The notes beneath the pieces are model-generated. The model searched no databases and had not been told where the DNA came from. It saw only the letters and a list, made by a program, of their open reading frames with translations. From assembly GCA_964057225.1 (NCBI GenBank), contig OZ059897.1, positions 10,354,001 through 10,418,000 on the forward strand: a DNA stretch of 64,000 nt. Direction: 5' to 3'. Position 1 is the first letter of the stretch. Each line of letters opens with the position of its first letter. This document shows positions 50,924 to 62,435 of this stretch, piece after piece. The translations under genes were made by a program, and so were the position numbers. This DNA comes from Auanema rhodensis (Eukaryota > Nematoda > Chromadorea > Rhabditida > Rhabditidae).

Positions 50924-51260
50924 CGTTCCATTCGGAAATCAATACGTAGCAGGCGGGTTAGAATCAGACGACATGAGGCTGAGAGAGGACGACACGCCCT
51001 TCATATGGAACACAGACTTCAGCTTTGCCTTATGGAATGACTATGGATGGTTGGTCTTCCTTTCTTAGCTCTCTTTCACTTTATATCTTTATGTAGACTT
51101 ATATAACTTATTGTAATCATGTAGACATAATAAACCTTTCTTTCTCGAGTCTTATGTTTATCCATTATGCTCTTTATCTACCGCTACATCTGGAATACTA
51201 TCACACTCATCTTGTAGGCTTTATTGGTCTATAGGATCGACGTGAGAGCATAACGGAACG
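50924..51260 (+). repeat. 3' LTR of element B (337 bp)
   Basis: Same as 39796-40132 by eye. Followed by the GTTC duplication at 51261-51264. Confidence 0.94.
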
Positions 51261-51437
51261 GTTCCAACAATTTTCGATTAAATCACGTTCAATTAACTGT
51301 ATTGTTTTCAAAAATAAAGACAAAATTCAATTTCTGTTCATTGAATTAGAATTTTTATGTTGTCACACAGGAAATGAAGAATCTTAGTTCATTTCAGTAA
51401 CAAGGAACACAATAACTTTGTTTAGTTTGTAATACCG

Positions 51438-51509
51438 GCCCAAGTAGTATAGTGGTTAGTACTCCACGTTGTGGCCGTGGCGACACAGGTTCGATTCCTG
51501 TCTTGGGCA
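51438..51509 (+). tRNA. tRNA-His(GTG) copy 64
   Basis: X leader; spacer stem-loop broken (AACAAGGAAC); consensus body. Paralog of copy 77; first gene right of element B. Confidence 0.96.
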
Positions 51510-51769
51510 TTTTTTGTTTTGAAATTTAAATGCTATAAAATTATTGCTTGCTTGTCATGTTAGATTTGTTTAATTTGAATACTTATTTAGGTTCGAACAA
51601 TTTTCGATTAAATCACGTTCATTAAACTGTATTGTTTTCAAAAATAAAGACAAAATTCAATTTCTGTTCATTGAATTAGAATTTTCATGTTGTCACACAG
51701 AAATTGAAGAATCTTAGTTCATTTCAGTAACAATGAACACACTAACTTTGTTAAGTTGTTGTAATATCG

Positions 51770-51841
51770 GCCCAAGTAGTATAGTGGTTAGTACTCCACG
51801 TTGTGGCCGTGGCGACACAGGTTCGATTCCTGTCTTGGGCA
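51770..51841 (+). tRNA. tRNA-His(GTG) copy 65
   Basis: Y leader; consensus body. Paralog of copy 78. Confidence 0.96.
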
Positions 51842-52099
51842 TTTTTTGTTTTGAAATTTAAATGCTATGAAATTATTGCTTGCTTGTCATGTTAGATTTG
51901 TTTAATTTAAATACTTATTTAAGTTCCAACAATTTTCGATTAAATCACGTTCAATTAACTGTATTGTTTTCAAAAATAAAGACAAAATTCAATTTCTGTT
52001 CATTGAATTAGAATTTTTATGTTGTCACACAGGAAATGAAGAATCTTAGTTCATTTCAGTAACAATGAACACAATAACTTTGTTTAGTTTGTAATACCG

Positions 52100-52171
52100 G
52101 CCCAAGTAGTATAGTGGTTAGTACTCCACGTTGTGGCCGTGGCGACACAGGTTCGATTCCTGTCTTGGGCA
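52100..52171 (+). tRNA. tRNA-His(GTG) copy 66
   Basis: X leader; consensus body. Paralog of copy 79. Confidence 0.96.
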
Positions 52172-52431
52172 TTTTTTATTTTGAAATTAAAATGCTATAA
52201 AATTATTGCTTGCTTGTCATGTTAGATTTGTTTAATTCAAATACTTATTTAAGTTCTAACAATTTTTGATTAAATCACGTTCATTAAACTGTATTGTTTT
52301 CAAAAATAAAGACATCTTTCAATTTCTGGTCATTGAATTAGAATTTTCATGTTGTCACACAGAAATTGAAGAATCTTAGTTCATTTTAGTAACAATGAAC
52401 ACACTAACTTTGTTAAGTTGTTGTAATATCG

Positions 52432-52503
52432 GCCCAAGTAGTATAGTGGTTAGTACTCCACGTTGTGGCCGTGGCGACACAGGTTCGATTCTTGTCTTGG
52501 GCA
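52432..52503 (+). tRNA. tRNA-His(GTG) copy 67
   Basis: Y leader; C62 to T variant. Paralog of copy 80. Confidence 0.94.
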
Positions 52504-52761
52504 TTTTTTGTTTTGAAATTAAAATGCTATAAACATATTGCTTGCTTGTCATGTTAGATTTGTTTAATTTAAATACTTATCTAAGTTCTAACAATTTTTG
52601 ATTTAATCACGTTCAATTAACTGTATTGTTTTCAAAAATAAAGACATCTTTCAATTTCTGGTCATTGAATTAGAATTTTCATGTTGTCACACAGGAAATG
52701 AAGAATCTTAGTTTATTTCAGTAACAATGAACACAATAATTTTGTTTAGTTTGTAATACCG

Positions 52762-52833
52762 GCCCAAGTAGTATAGTGGTTAGTACTCCACGTTGTGGCC
52801 GTGGCGACACAGGTTCGATTCCTGTCTTGGGCA
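52762..52833 (+). tRNA. tRNA-His(GTG) copy 68
   Basis: X leader; consensus body. Paralog of copy 81. Confidence 0.96.
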
Positions 52834-53092
52834 TTTTTTGTTTTGAAATTTAAATGCTATAAAATTATTGCTTGCTTGTCATGTTAGATTTGTTTAATTT
52901 AAATACTTATTTAAGTTCCAACAATTTTTGATTAAATCACATTCAATTAACTGTATTGTTTTCAAACATAAAGACAAAATTCAACTTCTGTTCATTGAAT
53001 TAGAATTTTCATGTTGTCACACAGAAATTGAAGAATCTTAGTTCTTTCAGTAACAATGAACACACTAACTTTGTTAAGTTGTTGTAATATCG

Positions 53093-53164
53093 GCCCAAGT
53101 AGTATAGTGGTTAGTACTCCACGTTGTGGCCGTGGCGACACAGGTTCGATTCCTGTCTTGGGCA
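53093..53164 (+). tRNA. tRNA-His(GTG) copy 69
   Basis: Y leader; a short deletion in the spacer removes part of the stem-loop (GTTCTTTCAG); consensus body. Paralog of copy 82. Confidence 0.96.
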
Positions 53165-53424
53165 TTTTTTGTTTTGAAATTTAAATGCTATGAAATTATT
53201 GCTTGCTTGTCATGTTAGATTTGTTTAACTTAAATACTTATTTAAGTTCTAACAATTTTTGATTTAATCACGTTCAATTAACTGTATTGTTTTCAAAAAT
53301 AAAGACATCTTTCAATTTCTGGTCATTGAATTAGAATTTTCATGTTGTCACACAGAAATTGAAGAATCTTAGTTCATTTTAGTAACAATGAACACACTAA
53401 CTTTGTTAAGTTGTTGTAATATCG

Positions 53425-53496
53425 GCCCAAGTAGTATAGTGGTTAGTACTCCACGTTGTGGCCGTGGCGACACAGGTTCGATTCTTGTCTTGGGCA
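53425..53496 (+). tRNA. tRNA-His(GTG) copy 70
   Basis: Y leader; C62 to T variant. Last unit of the first 13-unit block. Confidence 0.94.
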
Positions 53497-53754
53497 TTTT
53501 TTGTTTTGAAATTAAAATGCTATAAACATATTGCTTGCTTGTCATGTTAGATTTGTTTAATTTAAATACTTATCTAAGTTCTAACAATTTTTGATTTAAT
53601 CACGTTCAATTAACTGTATTGTTTTCAAAAATAAAGACATCTTTCAATTTCTGGTCATTGAATTAGAATTTTCATGTTGTCACACAGGAAATGAAGAATC
53701 TTAGTTCATTTCAGTAACAATGAACACAATAACTTTGTTTAGTTTGTAATACCG

Positions 53755-53826
53755 GCCCAAGTAGTATAGTGGTTAGTACTCCACGTTGTGGCCGTGGCGA
53801 CACAGGTTCGATTCCTGTCTTGGGCA
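53755..53826 (+). tRNA. tRNA-His(GTG) copy 71
   Basis: X leader; consensus body. First unit of the second 13-unit block. Confidence 0.96.
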
Positions 53827-54086
53827 TTTTTTATTTTGAAATTAAAATGCTATAAAATTATTGCTTGCTTGTCATGTTAGATTTGTTTAATTCAAATACT
53901 TATTTAAGTTCTAACAATTTTTGATTAAATCACGTTCATTAAACTGTATTGTTTTCAAAAATAAAGACATCTTTCAATTTCTGGTCATTGAATTAGAATT
54001 TTCATGTTGTCACACAGAAATTGAAGAATCTTAGTTCATTTTAGTAACAATGAACACACTAACTTTGTTAAGTTGTTGTAATATCG

Positions 54087-54158
54087 GCCCAAGTAGTATA
54101 GTGGTTAGTACTCCACGTTGTGGCCGTGGCGACACAGGTTCGATTCTTGTCTTGGGCA
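54087..54158 (+). tRNA. tRNA-His(GTG) copy 72
   Basis: Y leader; C62 to T variant. Paralog of copy 59. Confidence 0.94.
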
Positions 54159-54416
54159 TTTTTTGTTTTGAAATTAAAATGCTATAAAATTATTGCTTGC
54201 TTGTCATGTTAGATTTGTTTAATTTAAATACTTATTTAAGTTCCAACAATTTTCGATTAAATCACGTTCAATTAACTGTATTGTTTTCAAAAATAAAGAC
54301 AAAATTCAATTTCTGTTCATTGAATTAGAATTTTTATGTTGTCACACAGGAAATGAAGAATCTTAGTTCATTTCAGTAACAATGAACACAATAACTTTGT
54401 TTAGTTTGTAATACCG

Positions 54417-54488
54417 GCCCAAGTAGTATAGTGGTTAGTACTCCACGTTGTGGCCGTGGCGACACAGGTTCGATTCCTGTCTTGGGCA
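54417..54488 (+). tRNA. tRNA-His(GTG) copy 73
   Basis: X leader; consensus body. Paralog of copy 60. Confidence 0.96.
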
Positions 54489-54748
54489 TTTTTTATTTTG
54501 AAATTAAAATGCTATAAAATTATTGCTTGCTTGTCATGTTAGATTTGTTTAATTCAAATACTTATTTAAGTTCTAACAATTTTTGATTAAATCACGTTCA
54601 TTAAACTGTATTGTTTTCAAAAATAAAGACATCTTTCAATTTCTGGTCATTGAATTAGAATTTTCATGTTGTCACACAGAAATTGAAGAATCTTAGTTCA
54701 TTTTAGTAACAATGAACACACTAACTTTGTTAAGTTGTTGTAATATCG

Positions 54749-54820
54749 GCCCAAGTAGTATAGTGGTTAGTACTCCACGTTGTGGCCGTGGCGACACAGG
54801 TTCGATTCTTGTCTTGGGCA
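54749..54820 (+). tRNA. tRNA-His(GTG) copy 74
   Basis: Y leader; C62 to T variant. Paralog of copy 61. Confidence 0.94.
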
Positions 54821-55078
54821 TTTTTTGTTTTGAAATTAAAATGCTATAAACATATTGCTTGCTTGTCATGTTAGATTTGTTTAATTTAAATACTTATCTA
54901 AGTTCTAACAATTTTTGATTTAATCACGTTCAATTAACTGTATTGTTTTCAAAAATAAAGACATCTTTCAATTTCTGGTCATTGAATTAGAATTTTCATG
55001 TTGTCACACAGGAAATGAAGAATCTTAGTTCATTTCAGTAACAATGAACACAATAATTTGGTTTAGTTTGTAATACCG

Positions 55079-55150
55079 GCCCAAGTAGTATAGTGGTTAG
55101 TACTCCACGTTGTGGCCGTGGCGACACAGGTTCGATTCCTGTCTTGGGCA
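55079..55150 (+). tRNA. tRNA-His(GTG) copy 75
   Basis: X leader; consensus body. Paralog of copy 62. Confidence 0.96.
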
Positions 55151-55410
55151 TTTTTTGTTTTGAAATTTAAATGCTATAAAATTATTGCTTGCTTGTCATG
55201 TTAGATTTGTTTAATTTAAATACTTATTAAAGTTCCAACAATTTTCGATTAAATCACATTCAATTAACTGTATTGTTTTCAAAAATAAAGACAAAATTCA
55301 ACTTCTGTTCATTGAATTAGAATTTTCATGTTGTCACACAGAAATTGAAGATTCTTAGTTCATTTCAGTAACAATGAACACACTAACTTTGTTAAGTTGT
55401 TGTAATATCG

Positions 55411-55482
55411 GCCCAAGTAGTATAGTGGTTAGTACTCCACGTTGTGGCCGTGGCGACACAGGTTCGATTCCTGTCTTGGGCA
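55411..55482 (+). tRNA. tRNA-His(GTG) copy 76
   Basis: Y leader; consensus body. The spacer behind it is the empty-site counterpart of the element B insertion. Confidence 0.96.
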
Positions 55483-55740
55483 TTTTTTGTTTTGAAATTT
55501 AAATGCTATGAAATTATTGCTTGCTTGTCATGTTAGATTTGTTCAATTTAAATACTTATTTAAGTTCCAACAATTTTCGATTAAATCACGTTCAATTAAC
55601 TGTATTGTTTTCAAAAATAAAGACAAAATTCAATTTCTGTTCATTGAATTAGAATTTTTATGTTGTCACACAGGAAATGAAGAATCTTAGTTCATTTCAG
55701 TAACAAGGAACACAATAACTTTGTTTAGTTTGTAATACCG

Positions 55741-55812
55741 GCCCAAGTAGTATAGTGGTTAGTACTCCACGTTGTGGCCGTGGCGACACAGGTTCGATTC
55801 CTGTCTTGGGCA
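55741..55812 (+). tRNA. tRNA-His(GTG) copy 77
   Basis: X leader; stem-loop broken (AACAAGGAAC) as in its paralog copy 64; consensus body. Confidence 0.96.
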
Positions 55813-56072
55813 TTTTTTGTTTTGAAATTTAAATGCTATAAAATTATTGCTTGCTTGTCATGTTAGATTTGTTTAATTTGAATACTTATTTAGGTTCGAA
55901 CAATTTTCGATTAAATCACGTTCATTAAACTGTATTGTTTTCAAAAATAAAGACAAAATTCAATTTCTGTTCATTGAATTAGAATTTTCATGTTGTCACA
56001 CAGAAATTGAAGAATCTTAGTTCATTTCAGTAACAATGAACACACTAACTTTGTTAAGTTGTTGTAATATCG

Positions 56073-56144
56073 GCCCAAGTAGTATAGTGGTTAGTACTCC
56101 ACGTTGTGGCCGTGGCGACACAGGTTCGATTCCTGTCTTGGGCA
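56073..56144 (+). tRNA. tRNA-His(GTG) copy 78
   Basis: Y leader; consensus body. Paralog of copy 65. Confidence 0.96.
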
Positions 56145-56402
56145 TTTTTTGTTTTGAAATTTAAATGCTATGAAATTATTGCTTGCTTGTCATGTTAGAT
56201 TTGTTTAATTTAAATACTTATTTAAGTTCCAACAATTTTCGATTAAATCACGTTCAATTAACTGTATTGTTTTCAAAAATAAAGACAAAATTCAATTTCT
56301 GTTCATTGAATTAGAATTTTTATGTTGTCACACAGGAAATGAAGAATCTTAGTTCATTTCAGTAACAATGAACACAATAACTTTGTTTAGTTTGTAATAC
56401 CG

Positions 56403-56474
56403 GCCCAAGTAGTATAGTGGTTAGTACTCCACGTTGTGGCCGTGGCGACACAGGTTCGATTCCTGTCTTGGGCA
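56403..56474 (+). tRNA. tRNA-His(GTG) copy 79
   Basis: X leader; consensus body. Paralog of copy 66. Confidence 0.96.
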
Positions 56475-56734
56475 TTTTTTATTTTGAAATTAAAATGCTA
56501 TAAAATTATTGCTTGCTTGTCATGTTAGATTTGTTTAATTCAAATACTTATTTAAGTTCTAACAATTTTTGATTAAATCACGTTCATTAAACTGTATTGT
56601 TTTCAAAAATAAAGACATCTTTCAATTTCTGGTCATTGAATTAGAATTTTCATGTTGTCACACAGAAATTGAAGAATCTTAGTTCATTTTAGTAACAATG
56701 AACACACTAACTTTGTTAAGTTGTTGTAATATCG

Positions 56735-56806
56735 GCCCAAGTAGTATAGTGGTTAGTACTCCACGTTGTGGCCGTGGCGACACAGGTTCGATTCTTGTCT
56801 TGGGCA
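56735..56806 (+). tRNA. tRNA-His(GTG) copy 80
   Basis: Y leader; C62 to T variant. Paralog of copies 67 and 96. Confidence 0.94.
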
Positions 56807-57064
56807 TTTTTTGTTTTGAAATTAAAATGCTATAAACATATTGCTTGCTTGTCATGTTAGATTTGTTTAATTTAAATACTTATCTAAGTTCTAACAATTT
56901 TTGATTTAATCACGTTCAATTAACTGTATTGTTTTCAAAAATAAAGACATCTTTCAATTTCTGGTCATTGAATTAGAATTTTCATGTTGTCACACAGGAA
57001 ATGAAGAATCTTAGTTTATTTCAGTAACAATGAACACAATAATTTTGTTTAGTTTGTAATACCG

Positions 57065-57136
57065 GCCCAAGTAGTATAGTGGTTAGTACTCCACGTTGTG
57101 GCCGTGGCGACACAGGTTCGATTCCTGTCTTGGGCA
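57065..57136 (+). tRNA. tRNA-His(GTG) copy 81
   Basis: X leader; consensus body. Paralog of copies 68 and 97. Confidence 0.96.
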
Positions 57137-57395
57137 TTTTTTGTTTTGAAATTTAAATGCTATAAAATTATTGCTTGCTTGTCATGTTAGATTTGTTTAA
57201 TTTAAATACTTATTTAAGTTCCAACAATTTTTGATTAAATCACATTCAATTAACTGTATTGTTTTCAAACATAAAGACAAAATTCAACTTCTGTTCATTG
57301 AATTAGAATTTTCATGTTGTCACACAGAAATTGAAGAATCTTAGTTCTTTCAGTAACAATGAACACACTAACTTTGTTAAGTTGTTGTAATATCG

Positions 57396-57467
57396 GCCCA
57401 AGTAGTATAGTGGTTAGTACTCCACGTTGTGGCCGTGGCGACACAGGTTCGATTCCTGTCTTGGGCA
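57396..57467 (+). tRNA. tRNA-His(GTG) copy 82
   Basis: Y leader with the GTTCTTTCAG spacer deletion; consensus body. Paralog of copies 69 and 98. Confidence 0.96.
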
Positions 57468-57727
57468 TTTTTTGTTTTGAAATTTAAATGCTATGAAATT
57501 ATTGCTTGCTTGTCATGTTAGATTTGTTTAACTTAAATACTTATTTAAGTTCTAACAATTTTTGATTTAATCACGTTCAATTAACTGTATTGTTTTCAAA
57601 AATAAAGACATCTTTCAATTTCTGGTCATTGAATTAGAATTTTCATGTTGTCACACAGAAATTGAAGAATCTTAGTTCATTTTAGTAACAATGAACACAC
57701 TAACTTTGTTAAGTTGTTGTAATATCG

Positions 57728-57799
57728 GCCCAAGTAGTATAGTGGTTAGTACTCCACGTTGTGGCCGTGGCGACACAGGTTCGATTCTTGTCTTGGGCA
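57728..57799 (+). tRNA. tRNA-His(GTG) copy 83
   Basis: Y leader; C62 to T variant. Paralog of copies 70 and 99. Confidence 0.94.
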
Positions 57800-58057
57800 T
57801 TTTTTGTTTTGAAATTAAAATGCTATAAACATATTGCTTGCTTGTCATGTTAGATTTGTTTAATTTAAATACTTATCTAAGTTCTAACAATTTTTGATTT
57901 AATCACGTTCAATTAACTGTATTGTTTTCAAAAATAAAGACATCTTTCAATTTCTGGTCATTGAATTAGAATTTTCATGTTGTCACACAGGAAATGAAGA
58001 ATCTTAGTTCATTTCAGTAACAATGAACACAATAATTTTGTTTAGTTTGTAATACCG

Positions 58058-58129
58058 GCCCAAGTAGTATAGTGGTTAGTACTCCACGTTGTGGCCGTGG
58101 CGACACAGGTTCGATTCCTGTCTTGGGCA
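58058..58129 (+). tRNA. tRNA-His(GTG) copy 84
   Basis: X leader; consensus body. Paralog of copies 93 and 100. Confidence 0.96.
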
Positions 58130-58389
58130 TTTTTTGTTTTGAAATTTAAATGCTATAAAATTATTGCTTGCTTGTCATGTTAGATTTCTTTAATTTAAAT
58201 ACTTATTTAAGTTCCAACAATTTTCGATTAAATCACATTCAATTAACTGTATTGTTTTCAAAAATAAAGACAAAATTCAACTTCTGTTCATTGAATTAGA
58301 ATTTTCATGTTGTCACACAGAAATTGAAGAATCTTAGTTCATTTTAGTAACAATGAACACACTAACTTTGTTAAGTTGTTGTAATATCG

Positions 58390-58461
58390 GCCCAAGTAGT
58401 ATAGTGGTTAGTACTCCACGTTGTGGCCGTGGCGACACAGGTTCGATTCCTGTCTTGGGCA
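58390..58461 (+). tRNA. tRNA-His(GTG) copy 85
   Basis: Y leader with TTTTAGTAAC but consensus body: the spacer of the C62-to-T class joined to an unmutated gene. Paralog of copies 94 and 101. Confidence 0.96.
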
Positions 58462-58721
58462 TTTTTTGTTTTGAAATTTAAATGCTATGAAATTATTGCT
58501 TGCTTGTCATGTTAGATTTGTTTAACTTAAATACTTATTTAAGTTCTAACAATTTTCGATTAAATCACGTTCAATTAACTGTATTGTTTTCAAAAATAAA
58601 GACAAAATTCAATTTCTGTTCATTGAATTAGAATTTTTATGTTGTCACACAGGAAATGAAGAATCTTAGTTCATTTCAGTAACAATGAACACAATAACTT
58701 TGTTCAGTTGTTGTAATACCG

Positions 58722-58793
58722 GCCCAAGTAGTATAGTGGTTAGTACTCCACGTTGTGGCCGTGGCGACACAGGTTCGATTCCTGTCTTGGGCA
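58722..58793 (+). tRNA. tRNA-His(GTG) copy 86
   Basis: Hybrid leader (GTTCAGTTGTTG then TAATACCG) combining X and Y features; consensus body. Paralog of copy 95. Confidence 0.96.
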
Positions 58794-59051
58794 TTTTTTG
58801 TTTTGAAATTTAAATGCTATAAAATTATTGCTTGCTTGTCATGTTAGATTTGTTTAATTCAAATACTTATTTAAGTTCTAACAATTTTTGATTCAATCAC
58901 GTTCAATTAACTGTATTGTTTTCAAAAATAAAGACATCTTTCAATTTCTGGTCATTGAATTAGAATTTTCATGTTGTCACACAGGAAATGAAGAATCTTA
59001 GTTCATTTCAGTAACAATGAACACAATAACTTTGTTTAGTTTGTAATACCG

Positions 59052-59123
59052 GCCCAAGTAGTATAGTGGTTAGTACTCCACGTTGTGGCCGTGGCGACAC
59101 AGGTTCGATTCCTGTCTTGGGCA
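59052..59123 (+). tRNA. tRNA-His(GTG) copy 87
   Basis: X leader; consensus body. Confidence 0.96.
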
Positions 59124-59381
59124 TTTTTTGTTTTGAAATTTAAATGCTATAAAATTATTGCTTGCTTGTCATGTTAGATTTGTTTAATTTAAATACTTAT
59201 TTAAGTTCCAACAATTTTCGATTAAATCACGTTCAATTAACTGTATTGTTTTCAAAAATAAAGACAAAATTCAATTTCTGTTCATTGAATTAGAATTTTT
59301 ATGTTGTCACACAGGAAATGAAGAATCTTAGTTCATTTCAGTAACAATGAACACAATAACTTTGTTTAGTTTGTAATACCG

Positions 59382-59453
59382 GCCCAAGTAGTATAGTGGT
59401 TAGTACTCCACGTTGTGGCCGTGGCGACACAGGTTCGATTCCTGTCTTGGGCA
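59382..59453 (+). tRNA. tRNA-His(GTG) copy 88
   Basis: X leader; consensus body. Confidence 0.96.
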
Positions 59454-59713
59454 TTTTTTATTTTGAAATTAAAATGCTATAAAATTATTGCTTGCTTGTC
59501 ATGTTAGATTTGTTTAATTCAAATACTTATTTAAGTTCTAACAATTTTTGATTAAATCACGTTCATTAAACTGTATTGTTTTCAAAAATAAAGACATCTT
59601 TCAATTTCTGGTCATTGAATTAGAATTTTCATGTTGTCACACAGAAATTGAAGAATCTTAGTTCATTTTAGTAACAATGAACACACTAACTTTGTTAAGT
59701 TGTTGTAATATCG

Positions 59714-59785
59714 GCCCAAGTAGTATAGTGGTTAGTACTCCACGTTGTGGCTGTGGCGACACAGGTTCGATTCTTGTCTTGGGCA
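59714..59785 (+). tRNA. tRNA-His(GTG) copy 89
   Basis: Y leader. C62 to T plus C39 to T, which makes the pair closing the anticodon loop G-U. Confidence 0.92.
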
Positions 59786-60043
59786 TTTTTTGTTTTGAAA
59801 TTAAAATGCTATAAACATATTGCTTGCTTGTCATGTTAGATTTGTTTAATTTAAATACTTATCTAAGTTCTAACAATTTTTGATTTAATCACGTTCAATT
59901 AACTGTATTGTTTTCAAAAATAAAGACATCTTTCAATTTCTGGTCATTGAATTAGAATTTTCATGTTGTCACACAGGAAATGAAGAATCTTAGTTTATTT
60001 CAGTAACAATGAACACAATAATTTTGTTTAGTTTGTAATACCG

Positions 60044-60115
60044 GCCCAAGTAGTATAGTGGTTAGTACTCCACGTTGTGGCCGTGGCGACACAGGTTCGA
60101 TTCCTGTCTTGGGCA
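60044..60115 (+). tRNA. tRNA-His(GTG) copy 90
   Basis: X leader; consensus body. Confidence 0.96.
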
Positions 60116-60375
60116 TTTTTTGTTTTGAAATTTAAATGCTATAAAATTATTGCTTGCTTGTCATGTTAGATTTGTTTAATTTAAATACTTATTTAAGTTC
60201 CAACAATTTTTGATTAAATCACATTCAATTAACTGTATTGTTTTCAAACATAAAGACAAAATTCAATTTCTGTTCATTGAATTAGAATTTTCATGTTGTC
60301 ACACAGAAATTGAAGAATCTTAGTTCATTTCAGTAACAATGAACACACTAACTTTGTTAAGTTGTTGTAATATCG

Positions 60376-60447
60376 GCCCAAGTAGTATAGTGGTTAGTAC
60401 TCCACGTTGTGGCCGTGGCGACACAGGTTCGATTCCTGTCTTGGGCA
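60376..60447 (+). tRNA. tRNA-His(GTG) copy 91
   Basis: Y leader; consensus body. Confidence 0.96.
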
Positions 60448-60707
60448 TTTTTTGTTTTGAAATTAAAATGCTATAAACATATTGCTTGCTTGTCATGTTA
60501 GATTTGTTTAATTCAAATACTTATTTAAGTTCTAATAATTTTTGATTTAATCACGTTCAATTAACAGTATTGTTTTCAAAAATAAAGACATCTTTCAATT
60601 TTTGGTCATTGAATTAGAATTTTCATGTTGTCACACAGAAATTGAAGAATCTTAGTTCATTTCAGTAACAATGAACACACTAACTTTGTTAAGTTGTTGT
60701 AATATCG

Positions 60708-60779
60708 GCCCAAGTAGTATAGTGGTCAGTACTCCACGTTGTGGCCGTGGCGACACAGGTTCGATTCCTGTCTTGGGTG
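60708..60779 (+). tRNA. tRNA-His(GTG) copy 92, most degenerate copy
   Basis: Y leader. One D-loop T is C, C72 is T and the discriminator A73 is G. The last two changes hit the main identity region of tRNA-His, so this copy is a likely pseudogene in the making. Confidence 0.85.
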
Positions 60780-61037
60780 TTTTTTGTTTTGAAATTAAAA
60801 TGCTATAAACATATTGCTTGCTTGTCATGTTAGATTTGTTTAATTTAAATACTTATCTAAGTTCTAACAATTTTTGATTTAATCACGTTCAATTAACTGT
60901 ATTGTTTTCAAAAATAAAGACATCTTTCAATTTCTGGTCATTGAATTAGAATTTTCATGTTGTCACACAGGAAATGAAGAATCTTAGTTCATTTCAGTAA
61001 CAATGAACACAATAATTTTGTTTAGTTTGTAATACCG

Positions 61038-61109
61038 GCCCAAGTAGTATAGTGGTTAGTACTCCACGTTGTGGCCGTGGCGACACAGGTTCGATTCCTG
61101 TCTTGGGCA
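61038..61109 (+). tRNA. tRNA-His(GTG) copy 93
   Basis: X leader; consensus body. Paralog of copy 84. Confidence 0.96.
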
Positions 61110-61369
61110 TTTTTTGTTTTGAAATTTAAATGCTATAAAATTATTGCTTGCTTGTCATGTTAGATTTCTTTAATTTAAATACTTATTTAAGTTCCAACAA
61201 TTTTCGATTAAATCACATTCAATTAACTGTATTGTTTTCAAAAATAAAGACAAAATTCAACTTCTGTTCATTGAATTAGAATTTTCATGTTGTCACACAG
61301 AAATTGAAGAATCTTAGTTCATTTTAGTAACAATGAACACACTAACTTTGTTAAGTTGTTGTAATATCG

Positions 61370-61441
61370 GCCCAAGTAGTATAGTGGTTAGTACTCCACG
61401 TTGTGGCCGTGGCGACACAGGTTCGATTCCTGTCTTGGGCA
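61370..61441 (+). tRNA. tRNA-His(GTG) copy 94
   Basis: Y leader with TTTTAGTAAC; consensus body. Paralog of copy 85. Confidence 0.96.
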
Positions 61442-61701
61442 TTTTTTGTTTTGAAATTTAAATGCTATGAAATTATTGCTTGCTTGTCATGTTAGATTTG
61501 TTTAACTTAAATACTTATTTAAGTTCTAACAATTTTCGATTAAATCACGTTCAATTAACTGTATTGTTTTCAAAAATAAAGACAAAATTCAATTTCTGTT
61601 CATTGAATTAGAATTTTTATGTTGTCACACAGGAAATGAAGAATCTTAGTTCATTTCAGTAACAATGAACACAATAACTTTGTTCAGTTGTTGTAATACC
61701 G

Positions 61702-61773
61702 GCCCAAGTAGTATAGTGGTTAGTACTCCACGTTGTGGCCGTGGCGACACAGGTTCGATTCCTGTCTTGGGCA
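61702..61773 (+). tRNA. tRNA-His(GTG) copy 95
   Basis: Hybrid leader as in copy 86; consensus body. Confidence 0.96.
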
Positions 61774-62033
61774 TTTTTTGTTTTGAAATTTAAATGCTAT
61801 AAAATTATTGCTTGCTTGTCATGTTAGATTTGTTTAATTCAAATACTTATTTAAGTTCTAACAATTTTTGATTAAATCACGTTCATTAAACTGTATTGTT
61901 TTCAAAAATAAAGACATCTTTCAATTTCTGGTCATTGAATTAGAATTTTCATGTTGTCACACAGCAATTGAAGAATCTTAGTTCATTTTAGTAACAATGA
62001 ACACACTAACTTTGTTAAGTTGTTGTAATATCG

Positions 62034-62105
62034 GCCCAAGTAGTATAGTGGTTAGTACTCCACGTTGTGGCCGTGGCGACACAGGTTCGATTCTTGTCTT
62101 GGGCA
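62034..62105 (+). tRNA. tRNA-His(GTG) copy 96
   Basis: Y leader; C62 to T variant. Paralog of copy 80. Confidence 0.94.
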
Positions 62106-62363
62106 TTTTTTGTTTTGAAATTAAAATGCTATAAACATATTGCTTGCTTGTCATGTTAGATTTGTTTAATTTAAATACTTATCTAAGTTCTAACAATTTT
62201 TGATTTAATCACGTTCAATTAACTGTATTGTTTTCAAAAATAAAGACATCTTTCAATTTCTGGTCATTGAATTAGAATTTTCATGTTGTCACACAGGAAA
62301 TGAAGAATCTTAGTTTATTTCAGTAACAATGAACACAATAATTTTGTTTAGTTTGTAATACCG

Positions 62364-62435
62364 GCCCAAGTAGTATAGTGGTTAGTACTCCACGTTGTGG
62401 CCGTGGCAACACAGGTTCGATTCCTGTCTTGGGCA
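62364..62435 (+). tRNA. tRNA-His(GTG) copy 97
   Basis: X leader; G45 to A in the variable loop. Paralog of copy 81. Confidence 0.94.

Larger units (their letters stand above)
39796..51260 (+). mobile_element. Complete Ty3/Gypsy-type retroelement B with gag-env-pol frame
   Basis: The element is 11,465 bp. It has identical 337-bp LTRs, a tRNA-Gln primer site, a 1.4-kb leader, one 2,894-codon polyprotein frame, a 3' untranslated region with CGCG hairpin, and a polypurine tract. It is oriented with the tRNA genes. Its far-side units are offset by 15,772 from paralogs on the near side, equal to 4,303 plus element and duplication. It therefore inserted after the 13-unit duplication. Same architecture as A, but clearly a separate family: different LTR, and diverged gag and Env. 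Confidence 0.96.

Noticed and set aside
10772..51260. Possibility that the elements are assembly insertions or chimeras
   Set aside because: Each has matching LTRs and a clean 4-bp target duplication, and joining the flanks restores an exact array unit, which a misassembly would not give.
55508..55690. Short frames within array spacers (also 39749-39940 and 62971-63162)
   Set aside because: They are chance frames in spacer or LTR sequence and are not shared by most of the near-identical units.
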